Source: Pithys albifrons albifrons
Lineage: Eukaryota; Chordata; Aves; Passeriformes; Thamnophilidae
Assembly: GCF_047495875.1 (NCBI RefSeq)
Contig: NC_092497.1
Location: 69,702,511 to 69,766,510 of the forward strand
Reading direction: 5' to 3'
DNA length: 64,000 nucleotides
Of the stretch, positions 24,512-37,009 are shown piece by piece. The translations under genes and the position numbers were made by a program. The notes beneath the pieces are model-generated. The model ran no database searches, was not told the DNA's origin, and worked only from the letters and a program-made list of their open reading frames with translations. Each line of letters starts with the position of its first letter. The stretch's first letter is position 1.

Positions 24512-25721
24512 CTGCAAAAGAAAAAAAAAGATGCTTCAATCTAATGTGCACGTGTTTTGTAACACAGCAGAAAGTTAACATTACCAGCCAGCTCTTAATT
24601 TTGCATCATACAGTAATAATCAGAATATTCACGATCTACTGACTGTTTGTTAAGTTTCCAGTGCAAATCATTACAAAGATAGATTTCCTGTGGGTCTACT
24701 ACCTCAATCTACTGTCAGTTAAATTAAACCACAGACCTTTTTCTTTTCAGACTCCACAACTTCCACCATGTACATCACAGAAGGCAATACAAATTCACGC
24801 CGCAGGAGTTTGTGCAGCATATCTGTTGTATTCAGGATACACTGGCTGAACAGTTTACCTACACATGAATGAAAAGGTATTCTATGCATATACCTGATAT
24901 GCAGGTTGGCCAGAGTATACATAATAGCTCCACGATGCATTACAAATTGCATGCATATACAGTTAGCTCACACATTAATGGCAGTTGTGTCAACAGCTTG
25001 GTCCAGACATCTAGAAGATGGTTCTTTTCAGCTAGATGCAAAGCTCTTTCAACCTAAGTTCAAGTTTCAAATTAAAGGAAGATACACAAATATAAAAATG
25101 AGCAAAATGGCTTAGCTCAAAGGTCACCTATTACTGTATTCAGTTTCAAAAACTGGTCTGTAGAAGTGTGTAGCAAAGATAAGTGGGTAAACAGCCTTCC
25201 TTCACACATCCCTCTCCACACTGTACTTTTCAGCCTTTGGCAACTCTGGGAATTCCAGAGATAGTTTGGCCATCTGGTGGTTTTCAGTAGATCTCTGTTT
25301 CAAGTACCAATCCAGTCTCCTCAATCCCATGTAGACTTTGTTTAATTCATGAGTTCATAGAATTAGTAAGGAATTTCACAAGTCTGCCATCCATTTTGTG
25401 CAAAATAATTGCACAAAATTATTTCTACTTGAACCTGATTCCTACTGCCTTTGAATAAAAATCCCTAGCATTTTCTATTAAAAAGCAGTGAAGAATCAAT
25501 TCATACTTGCTCTTTCCTTGACACTCATTATTTTGAGAGCCTTTGTTATATCATTCAACTCATCCCTTTTCCAAGCCAAAGACGTCTACCTTACTTAGTC
25601 TCTCTTCAAACAGAACTATTTCCTACTTACAACTGTGCTTTCTGCTCTTTCTATAAGAAATACTGGAAGCAGGATGGAACAGATTTTCAGCATACCTCAG
25701 AAAGATACCTGGAGAAGACTG

Positions 25722-25976
25722 ATCCTCACCCCACTACAACCTCTTTTCAGTTAGTTGTACAGAGTCAGAAGGTCTCTCCTGAGCCTTCTTTTCTCCAGCC
25801 TAATCAACACCAGCTCCCTCAGTTCCGCCTCATGGGATTTGTGCTCCAGACCCTTCACCAGTTCCATTGCTCTTCTTTGGATACATCCCAGCACCCCAAT
25901 GTCTTGAAATGAGGGGACTAAACTAGAATACAGTATTTCAGGTGTAGCCTCACCAATGCCAAGTACAGGAGGAGCT
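25722..25976 (-). mobile_element. CR1 LINE fragment
   Basis: Reverse complement of a CR1 ORF2 C-terminal segment (CTGAGCCTTCTTTTCTCCAG, CAGCTCCCTCAGTTCC, ACCCTTCACCAG). It lacks the 3' end and is heavily mutated. Confidence 0.88.
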
Positions 25977-26975
25977 TAAAAAAACTTGGAAGAAGCCAAT
26001 AAAATGATCCTCCTGATCTGAGAAGAACTGAACTGAGGTTCAAAAAGCTGAACAAAACCAAACAGGAACATCCTGAAAAGAAACCCTTTTATCTATGTCT
26101 CACGCCAGATACTGGTAGAAGTCACACCAGTCTTCTAATGAAGTCCTTCTCTAAAGGCTTGTTGTCTTCTTGAACCACTTCTAGAGATGAGAGGGGGAAT
26201 TCAGTAAAATAAACAAACAAAACACAGCTTTTTGAGCACACTTCTCTTAAGAGAACAAACTTGACAAGCAAAAGTCAAGGTACTTTTAACTCTCAGGTAC
26301 TTAATATAAGAACAGTAACAAGCAGAAGTTGACAGAGAGATGCAAAAGTATCTGTAACTTGAACCTCTTGCTGGCTTTTTCCAACCTTTGTACAAAAGCC
26401 ACACCTAGAATACAAGAAGAAATGGAGAGAGAACTCACATTCTGGCTAAAAAAGTGCCTCCTCTGCTTTGCTTTCTCTGAATTTGAATACCTGGTTTTCA
26501 CACTGGTCAAATGCATGTCTAAACATTTAGAAGAACAAAGTACAGCCTTGGTATTTTTCACCACATACCAAAGCATAGGGAATAGTCATGGCCTCTCATG
26601 AGATTCCTCAGGGGAGCTAAAAACATCATCAATGAAGGTGACCGCTATGCTAAAAAATAAAAAAAAAAAATTTTAAAAAAAAAACATAAAACCAAAAAAC
26701 CACCAAACAGAAAAAAACAAACCCAAAACCATAACCAAAAAAAATCACAATAAACCAATTGGTCAGTTGTTTTTCTGAAGTTTCCCATGCTTTCCCACTC
26801 CCACTGCATGTAAATTGGGTACTACAATGCGTTGGAATTGATATGTAGGTCCTACTTCCACTGACTCACACAAGCATCCAGTTAGCTCTATAGACGCTGA
26901 GATTTCTTATATAACAGGGGAAAGGTAGAAGCACTAGAAGAGAAGCATAGCCATCTTCTACTCCATTCCATGCTC

Positions 26976-28198
26976 ATAACAACAAAAAAGTTACATCATC
27001 ATAAAGTGTAAAGAAAAAGACTAACTGAGGTACCTAGAACAGCTCCTCCCAGATTAAGTTCTAGGATTCAGGATATTCCTACCAAGATACAAAAGGTTTG
27101 CAAAATACTCAGAACATATTCACTTTTTTCCCAGTAGTCTGTTAAAATCTACCTGTAAATTAAGTCTGTTTGACAAAAAAAAAATGAGTGAAGTGTTACA
27201 TAAAATACACAGCATCCTAAAGACCTCAACCTGTATTTAATATACAAATATGTATAGGTATACACATAACACATGTCAATATAAAAAGTAAAATCAAGTG
27301 ATTGATAAAGTTTATCCATTCCTCAGAGTACAAAAGCAGACCAAAAACATGGCCCCATTTTTTCACATTCAGTTAAGCCTTCCATTTTCAAGTGCTCGTT
27401 CCAACGGTGCAAATTCCAGCTGACACAACTGAAACATCACAGCCAGTTTACAGAGGTGATTGCCCATTTCGGTCTACAGCAAAGCAGACTACTTCACTCA
27501 AGCAAAACAGTTTTATTTAGCACCAATGATGGACTGCACACAAGTTCCTTCAGCTACCTCAACAATATTTGTCCTGCACGCTTTAGCAGTTATCATAGAA
27601 CACCCCTTCCATTATTTACATGGCAGAAGAGACTGAGGTCGACACAGTTCTCTGTTTATTTCCTTCACCTAACCCAGGTCTGTCCTGCTGCAAGTGCCAA
27701 AGGTCCTGCTTACAGTATGTCCATGCTATAACAGCCACACACATAGAACAGAAATCTTCAGGAAATGCAAACTGCACTTAAATCCACAAAATGGACAAAA
27801 AAGCATTTTCTCAGACTTTCTGTTCAGAAAAATAAATATATTATCATGTAATTCAATACTAAGAGAAACAGTTTAACAACTATAAGCCTCAGCACAATGA
27901 TAGGTAGTGCTGCAAGCTGAGATTTTTATTACACCCTTTCCAGAGTACATGTCAATCCAACCATTTAAAACACACGAATATAAGTAAACCTGCCACTAGA
28001 TGGCATGACAAAACTGACTCAGGCATTTTCACAGACCAGAAAATCACTGGCACAAGACTTAATGAAATAAAGCAGCCTCAAAATGTATCTTGGTAGGAAT
28101 ATCCTGAATCCTAGAACATAATCTGGGAGGAGCTGTTCTAGGTACCTCAGTTACAGTCTTTTTCTTTACACTTTACAATAATGTAACTTTGTTCTTGA
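26976..28198. repeat. Inverted repeat, arms of about 115 bp around a 1-kb spacer
   Basis: The arms 26976-27091 and 28084-28198 are reverse complements, nearly identical over the inner 75 bp (one mismatch in the part from CTGAGGTACCTAGAACAGC to CTACCAAGATACA) and slightly more diverged outside. The spacer of about 990 bp has no recognised coding content. The unit could be a non-autonomous DNA transposon with long terminal inverted repeats, or two inverted copies of one short repeat. No flanking target duplication is clear. Confidence 0.85.
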
Positions 28199-28915
28199 AT
28201 CACATGCTTCTATTTTTTTCTGATTGATAATTGTACTATTTCACATCTTTATGATGAATCCTTTTCACAACTCAGGCCGGCTTGAAAACAATTAAGTTTA
28301 CACAATTTAGAGATAACTAACGTTTTGCAAAGCCAAGAAAGCCAAAGCCAGCAGAGAAATAAAGGAACACAGTGTGTTAATGCACAAAAACTGAAGAGCT
28401 CCTGAACTCTAGCAATGACACCAGAAACCATTTGCAGCAGAACACAATTCATCCCTCAAGTCTCATGAAGAACTACACATAAGGGAGACCCTTCAACTAA
28501 TATAGGGCCTTTATCAGTGTCTACACTTTTGTTTTAATGCACTCATAGAAAGTAGAAACAATAGCTTGCCTTGATTATTACAGAAAACCCAATAATGTGA
28601 ACACTACTTTCTCCACACTCAGAAGAAATCATTTAATTCTGAAAATATTTTAGACTATACCCTGTGACTGCTAAGTTGTTGTCTTATGTTTGCTGATTGT
28701 TTTCTCAAGCTAAGTGTATAAATACTGCCCTTTTCCATGTGAAGGAAGCAATTTGATCAGTCTAAACTATTCCCTTAAAATCCACATTTATGACAAGATA
28801 TGACTACCAGGTAAAGTATTAACTATCTAGATTCTCCCCACTGATAACATAACTTCAGAAAACTAAGTCCAATAGTATCTAGGACCACCAGCCAAAATTT
28901 CAAGTCCGTACTGAA

Positions 28916-29815
28916 CCACAGAATCACAGAAATCTGCTGAGTTGGAAGGGAATCAAAAGGATCATTGAGTCCAATTTCTGGCCCTGCACAGGACCATCCA
29001 AGAGTCGCACCGTGTGCCTGACAGTATCATCCAAATGCTTCTTGAACTCTGTCAGGCTTGGTGCTGTGACCACTTCCCTGGGGAGCCTGTTCCAGTGCCC
29101 AATCACCCTCTGGGGGAAGAATCTTTTCCTAATATCCAACCTAAACTTCCCCTGACACAACTTCAGGCCATTTCCTTGGGTGCTGTCACTGGCCACCCCA
29201 CAAAAGAGATCAGTGCCTGTCCCTCCTCTTTGCCTCACAAGGAAGTTGTAACTGCAATGAGGTCACCCCTCAGCCTTCTCTTCTCCAGGCTAAACACATC
29301 AAGTGTCCTCAGTCACTCCTCATATGGCTTCCTCTCTAGGCCCTTCACCATCTTCACTGGCCTCCCTTAGACACTCCCTAATAGCTCAATAACTATCTTA
29401 TATTGTGGCACCCAAAACTGAACACAATACTCAAGGTGAGGCCACCCCAGTGCAGAGCAGAGCGAGACAAACTCCTCCATCAACTGATTGGTGATACTTT
29501 CCCTGATGCCCCTCAGGACACGGTTGGCCCTCCTGGCTGCCAGGGCACTGCTGACTCATATTCAACTTGCCATCCACCAGGACCCACAGGTCCCTTTCTG
29601 CAGCACTCTCCTTCCCCATCTGTATGAACATCTCCTTCCCCAGTCTGTACACACCTCCCAGGTTGCCCCATCCCAGGTGCAGAACCCAGCACTTTCCCCT
29701 GTTGACCTTCATATGGTTGGTGATTGCTCTGAAATATCGAGGTCTCCCTGCAGGGCCTCCCTGCCTTCCAGGGAGACAACAGCTCCTCTCAGCTTTGTGT
29801 CCTCTGTAAACTTAC
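28916..29815 (-). mobile_element. CR1 LINE 3' portion
   Basis: Reverse complement of a CR1 copy with its 3' end at 28916 (ACAGAATCACAGAAATCTGC) and extending about 900 bp into the reverse-transcriptase ORF. It belongs to the same subfamily as 17935-18528, with shared wording around the CAGGACCATCC and CCTGACACAACTTCAGG segments. It contains several stops. Confidence 0.94.
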
Positions 29816-29959
29816 TTTATTTTTGTTTTCCATTATGCAACTATGTGAATATTCACTTCTCTTTAGCCTTAGCCAGGACTGCATTTGTTATAGTTTGGGA
29901 TTATTATGTAAATTCTCTCCCCTGCCACTAACTGCCCATGCCAGCAGTTAACAAAAAGA

Positions 29960-30720
29960 AGTAGTTAACTACTGATCACTTAGATGGGGGCAGGTTGTCT
30001 CTTTTGGTTTTGGGGACATTTTTCCATTCTTAGCTGGCTGAAGTGGGAGCGGTGTGTGTGCTGCCGAGGAGGGAAGCTGTTCTTTTTTCTCCTGCTCCTG
30101 CTGCTGGCTACTGCTGGGGCTTCTTGCTGAGCCGCTGCTTTTTCTCCTCACCATGCCTGTTCTCCTGGTTCCTGCATCTGGGGTCCCGACCTCTACTCCA
30201 GTCTCACCACCACCTGCACCGTCACGGCCTGCCTGCCCTGGCTGGGGCAGCGACCCGGGAGAGAGAAGTTTGCATCTGCTTTCCAGGACACGTGGCGGTT
30301 CCCCACTTTCAGCTTCCTTTTCTTCATTTGGGACAAGAGACACAGAGTTCATCTGGGAACTCACCCTGGTGCCAGCCGGGCTGTGACACTGATACTGCCA
30401 TACAGTATAACTCTTCTCCCGAAGGAAACTTCTTGTTGTGGGGGTTTGTTGTTGTGGGGGTTGTTGTTTTGTTTTTTTCTCTGTGGCACTGGGGAAGCGG
30501 TTTGCCCTGGTCTGCTTATAGTTATACCTATACCTATATATAGAGATATATATATATATAGTTATACCTATATATATATATACACACCCCTATATATATA
30601 TATGTATATATATCAGTTAGGGACAGCTATCCTTCTTGTATTAAAATTCCTTTTCTTAAATTTGCTAAAGAGTGGCATGATTATTGTGGAGAAGGCCCCT
30701 TCCCCCACTTGTGGGTAAAC
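29960..30720 (+). mobile_element. LTR-like interspersed repeat
   Basis: CpG-containing, CTG-rich sequence followed by GT-rich runs (TTGTTGTTGTGGGGG), an expanded TA tract (30532-30610), ATTAAAATTCCTTTTCTTAA and GATTATTGTGGAGAAGGCCC. The order of motifs parallels the repeat at 7905-8640. It lies upstream of, and in the same orientation as, the retroviral env at 32.3 kb, but no gag or pol lies between them. Open frames of 110-166 codons here are not supported as genes. Confidence 0.5.
30532..30610. repeat. TA-rich simple repeat
   Basis: Alternating TA/TACC tract (TATACCTATA, TATATATA) embedded in the LTR-like repeat. Confidence 0.95.
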
Positions 30721-32289
30721 AAACCAAGACAACATTAAAAATGATTCAAAGAAAATGGTGGCTAATTTCAAATTCCAGGCCCAGAGGAGTGACAATTTAA
30801 AATCACTGTGCATTTAAAATTTTCTAGTCATTACAGCCATATGAATACTTCCAAGAATATTATTCAAGGGTATCAAACAACAACATGCTCTCTCTGCCCT
30901 TAATTGATTTGACTGAACTGAGAACTGCCACCAGAGGCTGGAAAATATGAAAACAAAGCAACAAAATTAGTAAAACTCTTAAATATGCAGCTACATGGAA
31001 GCATAGCTGTCTAGAAATCCATTGTCAGTTCTCTACTCAAGTACTTTGCATTTGTATCATAGAAAAACTGAGATTCTCTCAGTCAAGTAGACACTGAAAC
31101 TTTAACCAAGGAATTGCTAGAATAGCTCAGAGCTACTGTCACAGCAAGCAACAGGAAACAAAGACCTCAGTTACCATAAACTGGTCAAAGTGGCACCAAT
31201 CTCAGGTAAAACAAAGAGAAACAAAAAAAAACCTTAACACCAAACAAAATAAATCTATGAAAACTTGATTTAATTACAAATTAGAGTACAGTTGACACTA
31301 TTGAAAAAAATGGTGATCTGAAAGTACTGAAAACCTGTCTTGGTTGAAGGCAACATAAAGACTAACCCTTCAGACTTGACAAGCCATTTTTACTTGCTAA
31401 ACCCATTTAATTATTAAGAGGTACCTGATAAAACATACACTAAGCTAAAAAGAAGCTGAGTGAACAAAAAGAAAATCAGTTGTCAGTGGAAGTCCATAAT
31501 TAAATTGTTTCTAATAGAATTTCTCCAAGGCTTCTTTCCTTTCAAAAGAATTTCTCTCAAAACATACACAATGTTAACAAAATGTTCAGCCATAAAGAAT
31601 TTGTGAAATACAAATCAGAATACACTCCCTTTAAGTGACTGGGACAATGGAGTAAATCAATCTCAAACAAGGAGATGTGCAGGTAAACTCAAAAAAATCA
31701 TACACACAGATCAAGGTTGTATGGAAAGTAACCACACTAAGATGAAAAGATCGTTTTCACAAGAAATTAAATGCAAATTCATATTGTTAGGGCAATCCTT
31801 AACTTGCTATTTTCTATTTTTGCAATTAATTTTTAACATCCAATACCAAGATGACGAAAACTGTAAAATTCTGTCCTTTCCTGGAGTTCAGTTTTCTTGA
31901 CTATTGATAAATATGTAAGAAAACAGAAAAAAATCCCATGCAAATAGTGCAACAGCTACTACACCAGACATTGCTCTCCCTCACCCTCCAAACCAACCCA
32001 CTTGTTGCAAAATGTGTAATAGATCAAGATTATCTTAAGTTTAGGATATGCTTTGATGTTTAATCATTGTATATTTTCAAGACTAATCTGCAGGAAAGAT
32101 GACAAACAGATAGCACCTAACGTCACTTAGGCAGTAAAAAGACAACGACAGACAGAAGATAAAGAGTATCCACTATTCTAACCTAAGGTAAAATCAAAAT
32201 TCAGTCATGGAGGACAAGACTGGGTAGAACACTGTCCTGGCCACAGGAAGATCCACAGGCCTGCTGTTGGTTCCAACCAAACAGGCACA

Positions 32290-34034
32290 GCAAGCAGCGG
32301 AGTAAGTCATACCAGACCAATACCAAAATTGTTATTACTAACTGGAATAATAGGATTGGTTGAAGGAAATTGTTACAAGTGCTATCGAAATGTATATTAC
32401 AAAGAATGAATAGTGCATACCTTTAAATCTCATACCCATATTAATCAGGGTGACAGAAGTGAGCCGACAACCTGTGTAGGTTACAAACTACATTCGCTAG
32501 CAAAAAAATCTTAAGTCTAACAATGGAGGGGAGTCTGGTCTTGAGTGTCCACAGGGAGAAGAATGGCTATGCTGGGACATCATCTGTGAGGTCCACAAGG
32601 GTGAAACAACAGACCTGATAAAGGAAGTAGTAGCCATGGTGAAACTGGAAGAAGCAAAAGAGGCAGAGCCCAGTAACACCAAAAGACAGTCGTTTGATGA
32701 CATCTTGGCAATAATAAAAAGTGGGAAAAATCTGTTCGTACACCTGGCAGGGAGGATAGCTTTAACCCTAAATGTCACAGGTTGCTGGCTTTGTGGAGGT
32801 CCAAGCACCACTGAAGAGTGGCCTTAGAGGGGAACAGCTTTAAGTGGAGGGGACGGATTACCAAAGCACAGCATCTAAACAGCAGGCCAGAGGGATAGAT
32901 TCTAAGTTTGGTTACGATTGGCAGGGACTGCTTGGAATGGAGAGGGTATGCATTTGATCAAGAAGTAGGAGAGACCTCTTGTAAGAGGGTCTTGAGAAAA
33001 AGTGAAAAGGGATGATGGGGATATAGTCCCAATAGTTCCAGAACATACTGGTCCAAAGTAAACAAAAATCAATTGTGAGTGGGTTGAAAACAAGAATTGT
33101 TCAAATGCAAGGGGAGACATATAACTCCTTTTCCAGGAATCAGAGAAGTTTCAAAATATTGGGAGAGATTCTTAGATACATCTGAGGGATTTTGGAGAGC
33201 ACCAAAAGGGTTATTTTGGATTTGTGGGAAAAGGGCTTATACTGAGTTACCAGGTAAATGGTCAGGGAGTTATACATTGGGAAAAATTCAACCAGGTTTC
33301 TTTTTATTGCCATTAGCAAAGGGAACTAAACTGGGAGTGCCTCTGTATGAGGGCCTAAAATGAGAAAAACGAATGGTGGGAGGAACTCAAAAATGGGGAA
33401 ACGAAATTTGGACCCCACAAAGGATTATCAAAACACATGGACGAGCAACCTGGGCACAGGACAGTAGTTGGGGCTATCAAATTCCTACTTATAAGTTAAA
33501 TTGGAATATCAGGCTACAGGCAGTTGTAGAAATTACAACTAATCAACAGCTCAGGGGTGGGAATATTATGCGAAGCAGCACAAGCACTGCAGAACTGCAA
33601 TTTACCAGAACCAGTTGGCACTAGACTATCTATTGGCTGAAGAAGGCAGCATGTGCAGGAAATTTAATTCAACCAACTGTTGTCTGCAAACTGATGATTA
33701 TGGGGAAGCCATCCTTAATATTGCAAACAGTATCAGGAAAATAGCACACATACCCCTACTGGAATGGAGGTCTTTTGTCAACTCAGATTGGTGGTTCAGT
33801 GTGTTCAGAGGGTCTTGGTGGAAGAAAGTGGGACTTTGTGCATTATGCTCGTGCGCTTGCTTTATATTCCTTCCCTGTTTAATACCTTGTTTCATTCATC
33901 TTATAACCAGTGTGGTCCAAGGCATGCAAGTTGTTAAAATGCCAGAAGGTACGACAGAGTCCCCTGTTCAGAGAGTGATGATACTAAAGACTGAAACAAA
34001 GCAACAAAGAAACAAGAGACGGGACAGAAGATGA
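32290..34034 (+). pseudogene. Degenerate retroviral envelope (env) of an endogenous retrovirus
   Basis: Plus-strand env remnant split over several frames. In order: a signal-peptide-like hydrophobic stretch at about 32320-32370; an open SU segment at about 32500-32827 that carries a CWLC disulphide-exchange motif (32782-32793); a second SU block at 33097-33363; a further open segment at 33373-33624; and the TM C-terminal half at 33615-34034. An in-frame TGA after the signal region, a shift at an A-run near 32500 and a shift near 33610 break it. CWLC plus a CxxxxxxxCC motif in TM marks a gamma-type envelope with covalently linked subunits. It cannot encode an intact protein. Confidence 0.85.
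33615..34034 (+). pseudogene. env TM fragment: CX7CC, membrane anchor, cytoplasmic tail
   Basis: This is the 139-codon open part of the env remnant. Residues 14-23 give CRKFNSTNCC, the TM disulphide motif with seven residues between the first and second Cys. Trp-rich membrane-proximal sequence (58-69) is followed by a hydrophobic, Cys-rich anchor at about 72-96 and a basic tail. The upstream heptad and immunosuppressive-like region is in another frame. The host-side effect, if any, is unknown. Confidence 0.85.
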
Positions 34035-35393
34035 AAGAAAAGATATCCCTAAATCTTCATCTCTGTCACGTACATGTGCTTTATTTGACACTTTGACACC
34101 AGATCCTGGTATTAACAATTAATAGCCTAGGAACAGAAACATGAAAAACACTAGGTTCAAAGGGGAAGGAGATGATGAAGCTCTTACAAAATAGGAAAAT
34201 TATTTCCCCTTTCCAGAGACAGAAGTAGCTCTGAAGCAGCAAGAACGGAATGGAAATGCACAAATTCTGTTCTACACAGTAGAACCAATTTTCACATGAA
34301 AAGCAAAAAGTTAAAACCATTTCTCTACAGGAAAAATTACACATATTTTTGCACTTAATATTATTTCAAACTTATAGGTTTGAACTACAAGCATAACTCA
34401 TCTGCTTTATAAAAATTGTTTCAAGATTATTTGCTTAAAATATCAGTGCTTCTTCAGAGACCTGAGTGGACAGACAGTGGTAACTGTTTTGGAGGAAATG
34501 TGCTTTGCTAGATGCTTTCCACTGCAAATGAAAAACTTCTTCAGTCAGAAGCCAAAGATCAGGCTTGGTAATTCAGACTTACTTATTCAATCTCATCTAC
34601 ATAGAACATGCCACATTTGAGATATTTACTTATACAGGTAACTTGTCTGGGGTCACGCTTTAACCAAAAAAATGAAAACAAAAACAAGACAAATCAAAAA
34701 GAAAAAAAGACACCAAAAAATGACAATCCCCAAATCACACCCACATACCAAGAAGAAAACAGGAGTCGATAAGGTAGAACCCAGCTTTGCTAAAAGTTTG
34801 GTTAACTAAAGAGCTGATGAACTATTAGAAAGACAACAAACTTCAGTGTCATTTAGCTCAAAAATTAAATGTCAGTAACCACAAGAAAAAAGGTTGCTTC
34901 ATTACAGTCTGTTAAGCAGTGGCATTTCAATGCAGCTGGTCACCCAAAGATTCCCAGACATTACAAAAAAACTGAGTCTTAAAAAATCTACCCTCCATTT
35001 TTTACAGAGAAGAGATATTTGAAATTAAAGCAATTGCTATAATCAAGTGCAGCTAATCAACATGTTTTTAAAAAGTGGACAATTCCTACTCTGCCTTCAG
35101 CCGCATGCAAGGCAGACAATTCTTACACAACCACTCTGTATAAACTGGGGCAGCACTGAGAACAAACCTCAACTGAAGAAATTGCAGTCGGCAATTCAGA
35201 CATTGTCAGTCAGGCTGGCATATCAGAGGTAGCCAACAAGATGAATGAAGGTTTTTCTGAACCTGCCTGTAAAGATGGGGCACAAGGCAGTCACACTTCA
35301 ATAAACTGACATCAGTCGCACACCAAGTAACTGTATGAGCTTCTACTGTTTTAAACACCTCCTCTCCCTAACAACTGAAAAAGTAGAAATAAA

Positions 35394-35433
35394 CAGGTTC
35401 AATTACACACTTATACAGGTTCAATTACACACT
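35394..35433. repeat. 22-bp-period tandem duplication
   Basis: CAGGTTCAATTACACACT occurs twice, at 35394-35411 and 35416-35433. Confidence 0.95.
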
Positions 35434-35795
35434 GTTATACTTTAACAGACATGCAAATGGATGTTGTCAATAAATTTTCATGTTCATATCCAACATGCTG
35501 CAAACAAAAGCAAGGGTACAGTTTTAGTTAAAGTTGACTAAAACACTGAGCCAGCTTTCTTTACCGTTTACACTGGTATCTTCCTCTTCCTGCTAGTGGA
35601 CTTGCAGCTGCTTTTGTACAAAAAGCACTGCTAAGAGGCAGAGGAATAGAGTAGTAGAATAGAACTTCACTGCTGCAATAAAGCTTTGTTTTCTTAGCTG
35701 ACCACCTCCTGTCTGTCTCACACACATCTCCTTGAACATCCCTGAAGTCAAAGGAGTGTCATGTAAGTTCCTATCTGTTTGCAAGTGTACCAGAA

Positions 35796-35821
35796 CACAC
35801 ATACACACACACACACACACA
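35796..35821. repeat. AC microsatellite
   Basis: Run of about 12 AC dinucleotides with one AT interruption. Confidence 0.95.
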
Positions 35822-37009
35822 AAAACCCTAAAGAAACACCAAAATGCAAAATGCAGCAAAACAAATAAACCACATACACAATCATAAGTTCAACATTCAC
35901 TACAGTTGCACCAAAGAATGCTTCTCACTGAAAATCTCTACAGGGATTGCATATGTCACTATTCCTGGTCAAATTCATTAGACAAAACTGATCACAGAGC
36001 AAATCTAAACTGAACAGCAAATACAAACAGATAACACCTTGTCTAGATACACCTTCCTTTTAGACTGTGAGAGATCTGAGAAGAATGTGAAGGCAACTAA
36101 GGAACCTTAGAAGGTAGAGAAAATACATAACCAGACTTCCAAAAAGCCATTAGCCTCCCTGCAACTCAAATCAAAAAGCTTGGTCTTACCAATTCTGGCA
36201 AGGTTAATATTTCAGAGCCAGTAGCTTATCACCCATTCTAGTTCAGAACTGGTCATCTCTCATCAAGATTAACTTTCCATGACTGGATAACCTTCACAGA
36301 AACTTCAGTTCAGTCTAATCAAAGGATGTCTAGACAGTTTGCTGGTAACCAAATAGTATCACTTCAAGAGAGAGTATATTACTGCATAAGAAGCCAAGAT
36401 CCTTGTTTGCATTCACTTGAGTCAACACAACCTAACAAATGAAATAAAAGTTACTGTGGAGGGCAAAGAAAAACATGGTTAAAAGATCCATTTGACAAAA
36501 CACCAGACAACACAGACCTTTTTGGAGCTGAAGAATCATGATTCTTCCTGTCTCACGAGAGTAGCTCTATTTAACAGTTTCATGTAACCTTCTCACCTCC
36601 ATTCCCGCATTTCAGTGCTCCTGATGTGACTGATAAGGGAGAACCTGACAGTTTTTATTTACACATATCTCACATATATCAGGATGATCAAACAGAAAGA
36701 CATGGTGAATCAAGCTGCAATTACAAGTTAAGAGACAGTCTTGACTCAACATAAGAAACAGATACAGTGGAGTCCACTTCCCAGTAAAGGAAAAAGGGTA
36801 AAATACAGATAGCTAAGAGGAGAAGACCATATTGTGTTGTCCTGAACTTTACTAGGCAATTTCATATAAAAATACTTCATACTGCTTCCATAGATATCTA
36901 AAGCTACCAGTGAAAAACTGCAATTATGGTTCACGATATGCTAACTAGAGATATCCAGAAAAAAGCAAATTACAGCTCCCTCTAGAGAGATACTTTGACA
37001 GTGTTCCAC

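Larger units (their letters stand above)
34035..37009. other. TTC39B intron 1 segment
   Basis: AT-rich intronic sequence. It contains a CA/AC simple repeat (35796-35821) and a short tandem duplication at 35394-35433. No gene or recognisable transposon was seen. Confidence 0.65.

Noticed and set aside
28249..28452. 67-codon minus-strand frame with a hydrophobic, Cys-rich composition
   Set aside because: No splice context, no family resemblance, and ordinary length for chance in this DNA.
30043..30718. Open frames of 110-166 codons in three frames
   Set aside because: They lie in an LTR-like, CTG- and GT-rich repeat with an expanded TA tract, and several frames are open at once with biased composition.
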